A DNA stretch of 64,000 nucleotides from Luteibacter rhizovicinus DSM 16549 (GTDB taxonomy: Bacteria > Pseudomonadota > Gammaproteobacteria > Xanthomonadales > Rhodanobacteraceae). The stretch is from contig NZ_CP017480.1 in assembly GCF_001887595.1 (NCBI RefSeq), forward strand, positions 4,368,001 through 4,432,000, read 5' to 3'. Under the pieces are notes generated by a model. That model was not told the DNA's origin. It ran no database searches and worked only from the letters and a program-made list of their open reading frames with translations. Shown piece by piece: positions 53,529 to 63,919 of the stretch. The first letter of the stretch is position 1; every line of letters starts with the position of its first letter. A program made the position numbers and the translations under genes.

Positions 53529-54593
53529 TCATGCCATGCCCTGAAGGGCCGGGTGCACGACCTTGCCACCCTCGATGTTGATACCGCCGGCCAGCGCCGC
53601 GTGGTCGCGCCACTCGTTACCGGCAGCCAGGCGCTGCACGTACGGCAGGATGGCGGCCGAAATGGCGGTGGACGAGGTCTGCGGGACCGCGCCCGGCATG
53701 TTGGTCACGCAGAAGTGCGTCACGCCGTGGACGTCGTAGGTCGGCGCCTTCCAGGTGGTCGGCTTCGAGGTTTCGAAGCAGCCGCCCTGGTCGATCGAGA
53801 TGTCGACGAGCACCGAGCCCTTCTCCATCGTCTTGACCATGGCTTCGGTGACGACGCGCGGGGCCTTGGCGGACGGGATCAGCACGGCACCGACGACGAT
53901 GTCGGCGTTGCGGACTTCTTCGGCGACCGACGACTCATAGGCGTACAGCGCGGTGACGTTCGGGCCCATGGCCATCATCTCGGCGAGGCGGTCCTGGCGC
54001 TTGTCGAAGACGACGACGTTGGCACCGGCCGAGGCGGCCAGGGCAGCGGCGTTACCACCGGCAGCGCCGGCGCCGAGGACGACGACCTTGCCACGCGGGG
54101 TGGAGGCCATGCCGCCGAGCAGCTTGCCCTTGCCACCGTTGGGCTGGTGCAGGAGGGTCGTGCCGATCTGGGTGGCGATGCGGCCGGCGATGACGGACAT
54201 CGGCAGCAGCAGCGGCAGGACGCCGTTCTCATCCACGGATTCGAAGGCGATACCGGTCAGGCCGATGTCCAGCAGGCTCTTGGTCAGCGCCGGTTCGGCG
54301 GCCAGGTGCAGGTAGCAGAACAGCAGGTGGTGCTTCTTGAGCAGCTTGAGATCGCCCTCGATCGGTTCCTTGACCTTGACGATCAGCTCACCCTTTTCGT
54401 ACAGGGCGGCGGCGTCGGGCACCACGTTGACACCCAGCAGCGAGTAGTCGGCGTCCGAGTAGCCGCTCTTGCTGCCGGCGCCGGACTGGATGAAGACCTC
54501 ATGGCCACGGCGGACCAGATCGGCCGCAGCGGCCGGGATGAGGGCCACGCGGCCTTCGAGGGTCTTGGTTTCGGAGGGGATACCAATGCGCAT
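53529..54593 (-). CDS. ald: Alanine dehydrogenase
   Basis: The 354-residue protein starts MRIGIPSETKTLEGRVALIP and has the substrate-domain Lys/His segment (IVKVKEPIEGDLKLLKKHHL then LFCYLHLAAEP), the NAD-binding GAGAAGGNAAALAASAGANV and DISIDQGGCFETSKPTTW. It converts L-alanine to pyruvate and ammonia with NAD. Length and motifs are typical. It is divergent from trxB. Confidence 0.93.
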   Translation of the reverse strand: MRIGIPSETKTLEGRVALIPAAAADLVRRGHEVFIQSGAGSKSGYSDADYSLLGVNVVPDAAALYEKGELIVKVKEPIEGDLKLLKKHHLLFCYLHLAAEPALTKSLLDIGLTGIAFESVDENGVLPLLLPMSVIAGRIATQIGTTLLHQPNGGKGKLLGGMASTPRGKVVVLGAGAAGGNAAALAASAGANVVVFDKRQDRLAEMMAMGPNVTALYAYESSVAEEVRNADIVVGAVLIPSAKAPRVVTEAMVKTMEKGSVLVDISIDQGGCFETSKPTTWKAPTYDVHGVTHFCVTNMPGAVPQTSSTAISAAILPYVQRLAAGNEWRDHAALAGGINIEGGKVVHPALQGMA

Positions 54594-54619
54594 CTTTTGG
54601 AGGATCCTGAATGAGATAA

Positions 54620-55762
<1,143 letters not shown>

Positions 55763-55771
55763 CCGGAACCG

Positions 55772-55794
55772 GCCCCGCGCCTTGCGCGCGGGGC
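55772..55794 (+). terminator. Hairpin between trxB and the FemAB/GNAT-like gene
   Basis: Arms GCCCCGCGC (55772-55780) and GCGCGGGGC (55786-55794) form a perfect 9-bp stem with a five-base loop. No U tract follows, so partial termination or RNA stabilisation is possible. Confidence 0.45.
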
Positions 55795-55802
55795 AACCGC
55801 CG

Positions 55803-56939
55803 ATGACCGGCATTCGTTTTCTCGACAGCCTTGGCGGCATTCCGGCCGCCGACTGGGACGCGCTTGTGCCCGACGGCAACCCCTTCGTCTCGCACGCGTT
55901 CCTCAGCGGCATGGAAGCGAAGGGCTGCCTGCGCGAAGACTACGGCTGGAAGCCGTACCACCTGGGCATCTTCGACAGCCACGATCGGCTGGTCGCTGCC
56001 TCGCCCACCTACCTCAAGGGCAACTCGCACGGCGAGTTCGTCTTCGACTGGAGCTGGGCCTCGGCCTGGGAACGCGCCGGCGGGGATTACTACCCGAAGA
56101 TGCTGGTCGCCTCGCCCTACTCGCCCGTACCCGGCCCCCGGCTGCTGGTGCGTGACGGCCTCGAGGCGGACATCCTGCGCAACCGGCTCACCGCCGCACT
56201 CGTGGACGAAGCGGATCGCCTCGGCCTGTCCTCGATCCACGCCAACTTCCTCGCCGACGCCGACCTGGACGCCTTCGACGATCGCTGGCTGGTCCGCAGC
56301 GACTACCAGTTCCACTGGCACAACCAGGCCTACGCCGATTTCGACGGCTTCCTGGCTTCGCTCAAGGCGAAGAAGCGGAAGAACATCCGCCAGGAACGCG
56401 CCTATGCCGAGGCCTCCGGCCTGCGCCTGAGCATGCGCGGCGGCGACGAACTGTCCGACGACGAGTGGCGGCAGATCCATGCACTTTACGCACTCACCTT
56501 CGACCTCAAGGGCAACCACGCCGCCCTGACCTCGCGCTTCTTTCAGTACCTCGGCCGCACCCTCGGCCCGAAGGTGCAGGTGGCGATGGCGCGCGACGGC
56601 CAGGAGATCGTCGCGATGGCGCTGTTCCTGCGCGGCGGCGATGCGCTGTATGGACGCTACTGGGGCGCCAGCGTGGAAGTGTCCGGACTGCACTTCGAGC
56701 TCTGCTATTACCGTGGCATCGACTATGCGATCCGCGAAGGCATCGGCCGTTTCGAACCCGGCGCGCAGGGCGAGCACAAGCTGGCCCGCGGCTTCCTGCC
56801 GACCCTGACCCACTCGCGGCATTACATCGCCCACGAAGGTTTCCGTCAGGCCGTGGCCGGCGCGCTCGAACAGGAAGCGCTGCATCGCGAAACCTACCGC
56901 GACGAACTGCTCGCCCATTCGCCGTACGCGGACCGATGA
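55803..56939 (+). CDS. FemAB/GNAT-like acyltransferase
   Basis: From ATG at 55803 the 378-residue protein (MTGIRFLDSLGGIPAADWDA) belongs to the DUF482-type GNAT/FemAB-like family. Landmarks are NPFVSHAFLSGMEAKGCL, LKAKKRKNIRQERA and GALVEGEHK-like residues (here FEPGAQGEHKLARGFLP). Such proteins may transfer acyl or aminoacyl groups; the substrate is unknown. It overlaps aat by four bases (ATGA). Confidence 0.8.
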   Translation: MTGIRFLDSLGGIPAADWDALVPDGNPFVSHAFLSGMEAKGCLREDYGWKPYHLGIFDSHDRLVAASPTYLKGNSHGEFVFDWSWASAWERAGGDYYPKMLVASPYSPVPGPRLLVRDGLEADILRNRLTAALVDEADRLGLSSIHANFLADADLDAFDDRWLVRSDYQFHWHNQAYADFDGFLASLKAKKRKNIRQERAYAEASGLRLSMRGGDELSDDEWRQIHALYALTFDLKGNHAALTSRFFQYLGRTLGPKVQVAMARDGQEIVAMALFLRGGDALYGRYWGASVEVSGLHFELCYYRGIDYAIREGIGRFEPGAQGEHKLARGFLPTLTHSRHYIAHEGFRQAVAGALEQEALHRETYRDELLAHSPYADR

Positions 56940-57646
56940 TCCGCCTGCCGCAACTGAATCCGCTGCGCCCCGGCCTGTTTCCCGATCCGGAGGACGCTCT
57001 TGTCGAACCCAACGGCCTGCTTGCCTGGGGTGGCGACCTCTCTGCCGAGCGACTGATCGCGGCCTATGCACAGGGCGTATTCCCCTGGTTCAACGAAGAC
57101 GAGCCGATTCTCTGGTGGTCGCCGGATCCGCGCTGCGTGTTTCGCACCGATGCGGTCCACATCAGTCGCAGCCTGCGCAAGCAGCTGTCGAAGTCCAACT
57201 GGCGCCTCACGGCGGATACCTCGTTCACCCGCGTCATGCGCGCCTGCGCGGCACCGCGTAGCGGCGCGGTCGGCACGTGGATCGGCGACGACATGATCGC
57301 TGCGTACGAAGAGCTGCATCGGCAAGGCCATGCGCACAGCGTCGAAGTGTGGGATCGCGGTTCGCTCGTCGGTGGCATATACGGCGTCGCCGTCGGTCGG
57401 CTGTTCTGCGGCGAGTCGATGTTCTCGGCCCGCACCGGCGGCTCGAAGGTCGCGCTTGCCGGCATGTGCCAGTTCCTGCATCGCTGGGGCTTTCCCTTCC
57501 TCGACGCCCAGGTGACCAACGATCACCTGTTGTCGATGGGCGCCGTGGAGATCCCACGTCGACAGTTCGTCGCGCAGGCGAAGCGCCTGGGAGCCATGCC
57601 CGGCCTGGTCGGCTCGTGGATGCAACACCCCATCACCCTGCCCTGA
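56936..57646 (+). CDS. aat: Leucyl/phenylalanyl-tRNA-protein transferase
   Basis: From ATG at 56936, overlapping the previous stop, the 236-residue protein has GLLAWGGDLSAERLIAAYAQ, FPWFNEDEPILWWSPDPRCV, GTWIGDDMIAAYEELHRQGH and GESMFSARTGGSKVALAGMC. It adds Leu or Phe to N-terminal Arg/Lys for N-end-rule degradation. Length and motifs are typical. Confidence 0.95.
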   Translation: MIRLPQLNPLRPGLFPDPEDALVEPNGLLAWGGDLSAERLIAAYAQGVFPWFNEDEPILWWSPDPRCVFRTDAVHISRSLRKQLSKSNWRLTADTSFTRVMRACAAPRSGAVGTWIGDDMIAAYEELHRQGHAHSVEVWDRGSLVGGIYGVAVGRLFCGESMFSARTGGSKVALAGMCQFLHRWGFPFLDAQVTNDHLLSMGAVEIPRRQFVAQAKRLGAMPGLVGSWMQHPITLP

Positions 57647-57658
57647 CCCCTTGGTTGA

Positions 57659-57700
57659 TTGGGGCCTGCCTTGTGGGGCCTGCCTTGCGGGGCCTGCCCT
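57659..57700 (+). repeat. Short tandem repeat after aat
   Basis: Three units close to GGGGCCTGCCTTG run in tandem directly before the REP pair at 57703. No function is evident. Confidence 0.6.
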
Positions 57701-57702
57701 GT

Positions 57703-57770
57703 GTGGGAGCCGCTTCAGCGGCGATGCTTTTCTGCAGGGAAGAGCATCGCCGCTAAAGCGGCTCCCACAT
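57703..57770. repeat. Inverted REP pair after aat
   Basis: GTGGGAGCCGCTTCAGCGGC and its inverse (GCCGCTAAAGCGGCTCCCAC) face each other over a short spacer, forming a potential cruciform or strong RNA hairpin between converging aat and MFS genes. It may act as a bidirectional terminator. Confidence 0.75.
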
Positions 57771-57795
57771 GGAGCAGCACAGCGGCGCTGCCATG

Positions 57796-59220
57796 CTACC
57801 GGGCGCGGTGACCGCTCATTTCCGCGCCAGCATTCTTCGGCAGCAACAAACACACCGGCGCCGCGATCAACGAGACAAACGTCACCACCAGGAAGGCCAC
57901 GCTGAAATCAGGCAACTGCGCATGGGCATGCCCGTTCCACGTCACCGACACATGCAGGGCCGCGGCGGCGACGCAGATGCCCAGCGACAGCATCAGCTGC
58001 TGGAACGTCGTGTAGAAACTGGTCGCACTGGAGAAGCGCTCGCTCGGCACGTCCGCGTAAGCCACCGTGTTATACGCACTGAACTGCAGCGACTGGAAGA
58101 AACCGCTCAGCAGCAGGACGGTGTAGATCGTCCACAGCGGCCAGTCCGGGCGAAAGGCCGCGCACAGGGCGACGCAGACCATCGACAGCACGCCGTTCCA
58201 GACGAGGGTGGCGCGAAAGCCCCACATCCGCAGCACCGGTGCGGCGGTGGCCTTCATCAGCATCGCGCCGAGCGCCGACACGAAGGTCACCACGCCACTG
58301 TGCGCCGCGGAAAAACCGAAGCCCAGCTGCATCATCAGTGGCAACAGGAAGGGCACCGACCCCGCGGTGATGCGCGTCAGTGAACCGGCGATCACCGAAA
58401 GACGAAACGTGGGAAAACGCATCAACGACAGGTCGAGGATGGGATTCGCTACGCGCTTCGAATGCCATACGTACACGGCGCCGACGATGAGGCCGCCCAC
58501 GATCAGCCCGACGGAACCCAGACCCGAGGTATCACCGCGACTGGCCAGCTCCAGTCCGAACACCAGGCATGACAGCGAGATGCCCGAGAGCACGAAGCCC
58601 ACCCGGTCGAAGCGCTGCCGCTCCGCAATGCGCACGTCGGGCACGTACTTCGTGGCCAGCCACATGCCGGCAATGCCGATCGGCACGTTGATATAGAAGA
58701 TCCAGCGCCACGACACCCAGGTGACGATAAAGCCGCCCAGCGGCGGTCCGACGACCGGACCGATCAGCGCGGGCACGAGTAGCCACGACATGGCGCTGAC
58801 CAGCTCGGACTTCGGCACCGATCGCAGCAGCACCAGGCGCCCGACGGGCACCATCATCGCTCCACCCATGCCTTGCAACAGGCGCGACAGCACCAGCAGT
58901 GGCAGATTGCCCGAGAGCCCACAGAGGATCGAGCCCAGGGTGAAGATCGCGATCGCCGCGCGGAAGACGTTGCGCGAGCCGTAGCGATCGGCAATGGCGC
59001 CGCTGGCGGGGATGAACACCGCAAGGCTGAGCATGTACGAGGTGAGCGCCACGCTCATGTGCAGCGGCGACACGTCGAACGATTCCGCCATCGAAGGCAA
59101 CGCCGTGGCCAGGATGGTGCCGTCCAGCTGTTCCATGAACATCGCGCTCGCGATGATCAGGGCTACGGTGCGGAAGCCAGGGGCGGGAGTCATCCGGGAA
59201 GGGTTGGCGGGGGAGCGCAT
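57796..59220 (-). CDS. MFS drug transporter, DHA2 (EmrB/QacA) type
   Basis: The roughly 474-residue protein has about fourteen spans. The motif C-like region MFMEQLDGTILATALPSMAE, motif A-like GAIADRYGSRNVFRAAIAIF and WRWIFYINVPIGIAGMW are typical of the DHA2 group. These pumps export drugs with a proton gradient. ATG at 59220 or 59235 could be used. It ends facing aat over the REP pair. Confidence 0.88.
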   Translation of the reverse strand: MRSPANPSRMTPAPGFRTVALIIASAMFMEQLDGTILATALPSMAESFDVSPLHMSVALTSYMLSLAVFIPASGAIADRYGSRNVFRAAIAIFTLGSILCGLSGNLPLLVLSRLLQGMGGAMMVPVGRLVLLRSVPKSELVSAMSWLLVPALIGPVVGPPLGGFIVTWVSWRWIFYINVPIGIAGMWLATKYVPDVRIAERQRFDRVGFVLSGISLSCLVFGLELASRGDTSGLGSVGLIVGGLIVGAVYVWHSKRVANPILDLSLMRFPTFRLSVIAGSLTRITAGSVPFLLPLMMQLGFGFSAAHSGVVTFVSALGAMLMKATAAPVLRMWGFRATLVWNGVLSMVCVALCAAFRPDWPLWTIYTVLLLSGFFQSLQFSAYNTVAYADVPSERFSSATSFYTTFQQLMLSLGICVAAAALHVSVTWNGHAHAQLPDFSVAFLVVTFVSLIAAPVCLLLPKNAGAEMSGHRAR

Positions 59221-59238
59221 AGTCTGCGCCCGCAAGGA

Positions 59239-60102
59239 TCAAAGGTCGAGTGAACGTAAACTTAGAAAGCGCCGCTCTTCGCCACTGAAGGGATCGATGA
59301 ACGCGAGCTCGCGAGCGAGCAGCTGCATCGGCTCGCTGAAATCCGCCGTCTCCTCACGCAGCTCGGGATACATCGGATCGCCCAGGATGGGCGCGCCCAA
59401 CCCTGCCATGTGCACGCGCAACTGGTGCTTGCGTCCGGTGACGGGCTCCAGTCGGTAGCGCCACGCGTGCTCGCCACGCTCGATCACGTCGACGTGGGTG
59501 GTGGCATTCGCGGGGCCTTGCACTTCGTGCGTGCGAAAGAACGGCTCGCCGCGCTCGATGCGGCTGCATCGGGAAAGCGGAAACGTCAGTCCGGGCAACG
59601 GTGGCGCCAGCGCTTCGTAGGTCTTGGCGATGGCGCGCTCGCGGAACAAGCGCGTATAGGCATCGCGACTGGACGGCCGTGCCGAGAACACGACCAGGCC
59701 GGCGGTGCCGCGGTCCAGCCGGTGCAGCGCGACCAGGTCCGGATTGCCGAGACGACGGACCAGGCGCACCGACAACGTCTCCTCCACGTAGCGCCCGGCC
59801 GGCATGACCGGCAGGAAGTGCGGCTTGTCCGCCACCACGAGGTCGTCGTCCTGGTAGACGATCGTTTCCTCGAACGGGATGCGCGGCTCGGCCGGCACCT
59901 CGCGCCGGTAGGTGACGATGTCGCCGGGACGGTAGGGGGTGAGGTGATCGACCCCGTGGCCGTTCGCCTGGACGAGCCCGCGTTCCATGCGGTCTTCCCA
60001 GGCCTCGCGACTGACCGCTGGGAAGCGCTCGCAAAGGAAATCGAGCACGCTCGGCCAGCCACCGGGTGGCAAGGCGATCCTGCTGAGTGGCATGTGGTCC
60101 AT
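59239..60102 (-). CDS. RluA-family pseudouridine synthase
   Basis: The 287-residue protein has an S4-like start, a core IVYQDDDLVVADKPHFLPVM and the catalytic LVALHRLDRGTAGLVVFSAR with Asp in HRLD. It ends with GRKHQLRVHMAGLGAPILGD. The member is of the RluA/TruC-like group; the target RNA cannot be told from sequence. Usual S4 features are weak. Confidence 0.85.
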   Translation of the reverse strand: MDHMPLSRIALPPGGWPSVLDFLCERFPAVSREAWEDRMERGLVQANGHGVDHLTPYRPGDIVTYRREVPAEPRIPFEETIVYQDDDLVVADKPHFLPVMPAGRYVEETLSVRLVRRLGNPDLVALHRLDRGTAGLVVFSARPSSRDAYTRLFRERAIAKTYEALAPPLPGLTFPLSRCSRIERGEPFFRTHEVQGPANATTHVDVIERGEHAWRYRLEPVTGRKHQLRVHMAGLGAPILGDPMYPELREETADFSEPMQLLARELAFIDPFSGEERRFLSLRSLDL

Positions 60103-60222
60103 GGCCCCATCCTAACCGCGCCACGCCAGGCCGCGAACCCACTCGTCAGCGCATGGGCAGCCAAGTGTTTCCCACCCGGCCGCGGCATATACTGGCGGGG
60201 TCCCCCATATCGAGACACCCGC

Positions 60223-61272
60223 GTGATCGGCCGGTTCTTCAGGAAGTTGTTCGGCGGCGGCACCGCGCCTTCCGCCCCATCCTTCGTGCCCGCGCACGCC
60301 GCCGTGACCCGCACGCCGGTGGTCATCGACATGCCCGTGGTGGAAGCACCGGTCAGCGCGCTGGCCGCCGAAGAAATCGAAGACCGCTTCTATCGCCTCG
60401 TGCTCGGCCTCTCGCCGTCGGACGACGCGGCGTTCTCCCCCGCCGAACAGAGCGTGTTGCGTCGCGTACGCGACGCGTTCGGCGGCGAGCGTTTCGACGT
60501 CGGCTCCCTGCCCCGGCTGCCATCGGTGGTGCCGCAGCTCATGCGTTCGCTGCGCAACGACGATTCGGACAGCCGCGCACTGGCCGAGCTGATCGCCCGC
60601 GACACCGTGCTGGTGGGTGAGATCGTCCGGGTGGCGAACAGCGCCTTCTTCAAGACCTCGCGGCCGGTGACCGGCCTGGCGCAGGCGATCACCCTGCTCG
60701 GCCAGGACGGCTTGCGCCGCGTGGTCATGCAGTTGGTCATGCGGCCGATCCTGCGTACCAACATGGGCGGCGCCAGCCAGCACGCCGGCGAGCGGCTGTG
60801 GGAGCACGCCGAGCGCTGCGCCCGCGCGTGCATCTACCTGGGCCGCGATGTCTGCGACCCCTTCGAAGCCTTTCTTGCCGGCCTGATCAGCCAGACCGGG
60901 GCGCAGACGATCCTGCTCGAGCTCGAGGAACAGAACGACACCCGCGCCACGGCCTTCAGCCGTCCGCTGGTCGCCGCCCTGGCCCAGCAGATCGAGCGGC
61001 TGTCGCTGCACGCCGCACGCCACTGGGCCTTCCCCTCGCGCGTGGTCCAGGCACTGGCCGAGCGTGCGGACCCCGCCGACGCAGGCGCACGCACACCGCT
61101 GGGACGCGCCTTGCTGGCCGCCAGCCGCGTGGCGATGCTGGACGTGCTGATCGAGCAAGGCCTGGCCGACCCCGACTCGGCCCTATTGGCGAGCCCTGGC
61201 CAGACCTTCACCCAGGCCCAACTGATCGCCTGCCGCGACGCCCTGCGCACCGCAGCCCCCGCCGAAGCCTGA
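60223..61272 (+). CDS. HDOD-domain protein
   Basis: From GTG at 60223 the 349-residue protein has an N-terminal low-complexity start (IGRFFRKLFGGGTAPSAP) and an HDOD domain (about 90-290): LPRLPSVVPQLMRSLRNDDS, then RDTVLVGEIVRVANSAFF. HDOD proteins are signalling proteins of unclear biochemistry. The long open frame upstream is antisense to the RluA gene and non-coding. Confidence 0.85.
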   Translation: MIGRFFRKLFGGGTAPSAPSFVPAHAAVTRTPVVIDMPVVEAPVSALAAEEIEDRFYRLVLGLSPSDDAAFSPAEQSVLRRVRDAFGGERFDVGSLPRLPSVVPQLMRSLRNDDSDSRALAELIARDTVLVGEIVRVANSAFFKTSRPVTGLAQAITLLGQDGLRRVVMQLVMRPILRTNMGGASQHAGERLWEHAERCARACIYLGRDVCDPFEAFLAGLISQTGAQTILLELEEQNDTRATAFSRPLVAALAQQIERLSLHAARHWAFPSRVVQALAERADPADAGARTPLGRALLAASRVAMLDVLIEQGLADPDSALLASPGQTFTQAQLIACRDALRTAAPAEA

Positions 61273-61277
61273 GGGCG

Positions 61278-61820
61278 TCAGCGACGCACCCCAGTAGCCA
61301 CCACATCCGCCCACACCTGATCCGCCAGCTGCGTCGACGCCCCCGTAATCAGCTTCGGCACCATGGCATCCAGACGCGGCGGATCAGTCTCCACCGGCGC
61401 CGTCTGGCTGACGTGATAGCTCTTCGAAACCACGACGCCGCGGGCGACAATGCGGCAGTTCACCGTCAGGTCCATGGTCATGACCGAGGTCTGACCCTCC
61501 GGTGTGTGCACGGCGGTAGCCTGCTGCAACCCACGGCAGCCGATGATCAGGTCGGTGAAGTACTTCGGCTGCAACGAGGTGCGCAGCACGGCTTCGACCG
61601 CCGAAGGAATGTCCGGCGACACCTCGACCTTGGACGGGCCCGACAGACCGCCAACGGCCACCACGTGATCGCCCTTGTTCTCCAGGGTCAGCCACGGCGA
61701 GGCCGGGCTGGCCGCCACGGTGCGGCTCATGTCGCTTTCGATCAGGTTCTTGCCACCACAGGCGGACAGCATCGTCGTCACGGCGACAGCCATCGCACCT
61801 TTCACTACTGCGTACTTCAT
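61278..61820 (-). CDS. Putative lipoprotein
   Basis: From ATG at 61820 the 180-residue protein has a lipobox signal (KYAVVKGAMAVAVTTMLSAC then GGKNLIESD). The mature part is beta/alpha mixed (VEVSPDIPSAVEAVLRTSLQ and MTMDLTVNCRIVARGVVVSK). Asp at the second mature position is absent (Gly), favouring outer-membrane sorting. Function unknown. Confidence 0.75.
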   Translation of the reverse strand: MKYAVVKGAMAVAVTTMLSACGGKNLIESDMSRTVAASPASPWLTLENKGDHVVAVGGLSGPSKVEVSPDIPSAVEAVLRTSLQPKYFTDLIIGCRGLQQATAVHTPEGQTSVMTMDLTVNCRIVARGVVVSKSYHVSQTAPVETDPPRLDAMVPKLITGASTQLADQVWADVVATGVRR

Positions 61821-62018
61821 CACGTGCTCAAACCCCTGTAATCCCCCAAGACATTCCTCCCAATTTAGCGGTTGGCCGCCCCGGCGGCAATCGCTCACGA
61901 ATGTGAAGACGCCACCTGCGCCGGCTAAAGCCTGATTCCGTGACGCCGATAACCTTTTCGATGAGGCCGCGCGAGCGGTTATGATGCCGATCCGATTTCC
62001 GGCAGGACTTACCCAACG

Positions 62019-62882
62019 ATGTTTTCCGCTCGACAGCCTTCCGCCGGTGGCACAGACGCACTCGCGCGCCTGACCTGGCAAGACTTCGAGCACCTGCTTG
62101 CCGAGCACTACCGTGCGCAGGGCTACCGGGTGGAGCACCACGCACCGGTCACCTCGCTCAAGGCCCTGTCCGCCGGCGTCGACCTGCGACTGACCCGTGG
62201 CACCGAGTCGGTGATCCTGCAGTGCAAGCACTGGGACGCCCTCGAGGTGGAGGTGGCGGAAGTCAACGAGCTGCTCAGCGTGATGCTCAACGAGGCCGCG
62301 ACCAAGGGCATCCTCGTTACCCGTGGCCGCTTCAGCAGCGAGGCGATCAACATCCAGCGTCGCCAGCCGCGCCTGCAGCTGATGGATGGCGAGGTCTTGC
62401 GCGTGCTGCTCAAGCTTCCCGATCACCTCGACACGGCGCTACCGGGCAGCGCGGCGGCGGCTCCGGCCTCCAGGAAGGGCGCGAAGGCGGCCCGTCGCCG
62501 CGGCGCGTCGTCGCATGGATCGCGCCTGTTGCCCGCCTTGCTCGTCCTCGGCATCGGTGTCCTGCTCGGCTTGTTCGCCTGGAAAGTCATGTCGCGTCGT
62601 GATGCCGTGGCAGATACCTTGCCTCCCGCGGCGGCTTCCGCACCGGAACCGGCACGCGCTCCGATTCCCGACCTGCCGCCCGCCCCGCCGCCGTCCAACG
62701 ACACCTCGGGGTTCGTGTCCACGCGGACGTCGTCCTCCGTGCCCCCGCCGCCGACGCGCGAATTGCTGGAACGCCAGCGCGTCCTCGAACAGTCCGAGCG
62801 CGAACGCGCCTCGCAGCGCAAGAACGAAGACGGCCTGAAAGTGCTCGAGAAGAATACGCGCGAGCTTGGATCGCACGACTGA
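62019..62882 (+). CDS. Mrr-like restriction-endonuclease-fold membrane protein
   Basis: The N-terminal domain (about 15-135) has the Mrr-like core: LTWQDFEHLLAEHYRAQGY, GVDLRLTRGTESVILQCKHW (the D...QxK nuclease motif) and LVTRGRFSSEAINIQRR. One transmembrane segment follows (about 168-188, LLPALLVLGIGVLLGLFAW), then a Pro-rich region and a charged coiled coil. The order nuclease-span-coil is common for DUF2034-type proteins. It probably handles foreign or damaged DNA. Confidence 0.8.
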   Translation: MFSARQPSAGGTDALARLTWQDFEHLLAEHYRAQGYRVEHHAPVTSLKALSAGVDLRLTRGTESVILQCKHWDALEVEVAEVNELLSVMLNEAATKGILVTRGRFSSEAINIQRRQPRLQLMDGEVLRVLLKLPDHLDTALPGSAAAAPASRKGAKAARRRGASSHGSRLLPALLVLGIGVLLGLFAWKVMSRRDAVADTLPPAAASAPEPARAPIPDLPPAPPPSNDTSGFVSTRTSSSVPPPPTRELLERQRVLEQSERERASQRKNEDGLKVLEKNTRELGSHD

Positions 62883-63127
62883 CAGGCCATCGCCATGTGA
62901 TTTCGGCAGGCGCCCTGCAAGTGCCTCTCCCGACAGACAGCGTGCAGATACCGGCTCCCGAACCACCTGCTTTTACTTCGAAAAACCTCACGAGCAGGTA
63001 ACAAAGCCGAGACTAGCGTACGTACCCTCACAGGTTCAGGCGCGACCACCGCGTGCCCGCGAAACAGGGTGAAAGATCGACCGCTAGATCACAGGGAAAC
63101 AGTGTCAATCGTCCAGGGAGGACCACC

Positions 63128-63478
63128 ATGTCAACGTCATTCACAAGCCGTCCGGCTTACGGATCGCGCATCACCCTCGTCATTGTCGCCGTGCTGTTCG
63201 GCATGGCCCTTTTCGCGTCTGCTCCGTCAAAAGCGCATGACAATGACGAATCCGTCGCTTGTATGGTGGGCATGCACAATGCGACGTGGACGCCGGTACC
63301 TCTCGATGGAAATCTTGTCATCACGGCAAACGGAAGTATCACCTCCGGTCGCTTCAGCGGTCACACGGCGACGTCCCAGTTCGTCCTCGCAAACCTCGCA
63401 GATACGCTCGGCAACCAGTGCGCATCTCCCACTGGCGTGACCAACGCAAGTGGCATCGCCACCCTCATCGTCTTGTGA
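63128..63478 (+). CDS. Small exported protein
   Basis: From ATG at 63128 the 116-residue protein has a signal peptide (LVIVAVLFGMALFASAPSKA then HDNDESVACMVG). The mature part is beta-rich and low in charge (TPVPLDGNLVITANGSITSG), with two Cys that may pair. It resembles small secreted proteins of unknown function; a perfect hairpin follows. Confidence 0.65.
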   Translation: MSTSFTSRPAYGSRITLVIVAVLFGMALFASAPSKAHDNDESVACMVGMHNATWTPVPLDGNLVITANGSITSGRFSGHTATSQFVLANLADTLGNQCASPTGVTNASGIATLIVL

Positions 63479-63491
63479 CGTAGTGAACCCA

Positions 63492-63517
63492 GGCCCGGCC
63501 GGGAAAGCGGCCGGGCC
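63492..63517 (+). terminator. Perfect hairpin after the small exported protein
   Basis: A perfect 10-bp palindrome (63492-63501 with 63508-63517, loop GGAAAG) lies 13 bases after the stop codon. No long T tract follows, but its position fits a terminator. Confidence 0.55.
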
Positions 63518-63541
63518 CCTCGTGGACAAGGAAGTGCCACC

Positions 63542-63919
63542 ATGGTCACGCTTTGCCGCCCCGCGGTGGCCGTACCCGAGCACGTCATCACGCTGGACGA
63601 CACGCTGCATCTCGTGCGCCTCCAGGAACAAGGCAAGATTCGTCATCTTGGCCTGTCGAACCAGCCGGGCGTCAGCGTCCCACAACTGATCGGGGCCCAG
63701 AAGACCGCGCGGATCGTAGCCATCGAAAACCTCCACAACGTCGCCGACCGGGCCGACGACGCCGTGCTGGATCATGCGGCCCGGAACCATATCGCCTTCA
63801 TCCCATGGTTTCCTCTGGGCCACGGAGGCCTCGTCGGCCCGGACCCGGCTGGCGCTCCACTCGTGACGCGCCGACGAAGATCACTGGGCGCTGACATCCA
63901 TCCAGCCGGAGACGTTCCC
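63542..63919 (+). pseudogene. Aldo/keto reductase fragment
   Basis: The frame encodes an internal AKR segment (DTLHLVRLQEQGKIRHLGLS then NQPGVSVPQLIGAQKTARIV, NHIAFIPWFPLGHGGLVG). The N-terminal barrel with the catalytic Tyr and the C-terminal third are missing. It runs on in frame into the next ATG without a stop. It is probably a decayed remnant. Confidence 0.65.

Noticed and set aside
50968..53544. Very long open frame on the plus strand opposite ftsK
   Set aside because: It is antisense to a clear ftsK gene; its His/Arg/Asp-rich composition is the usual shadow of a GC-rich gene.
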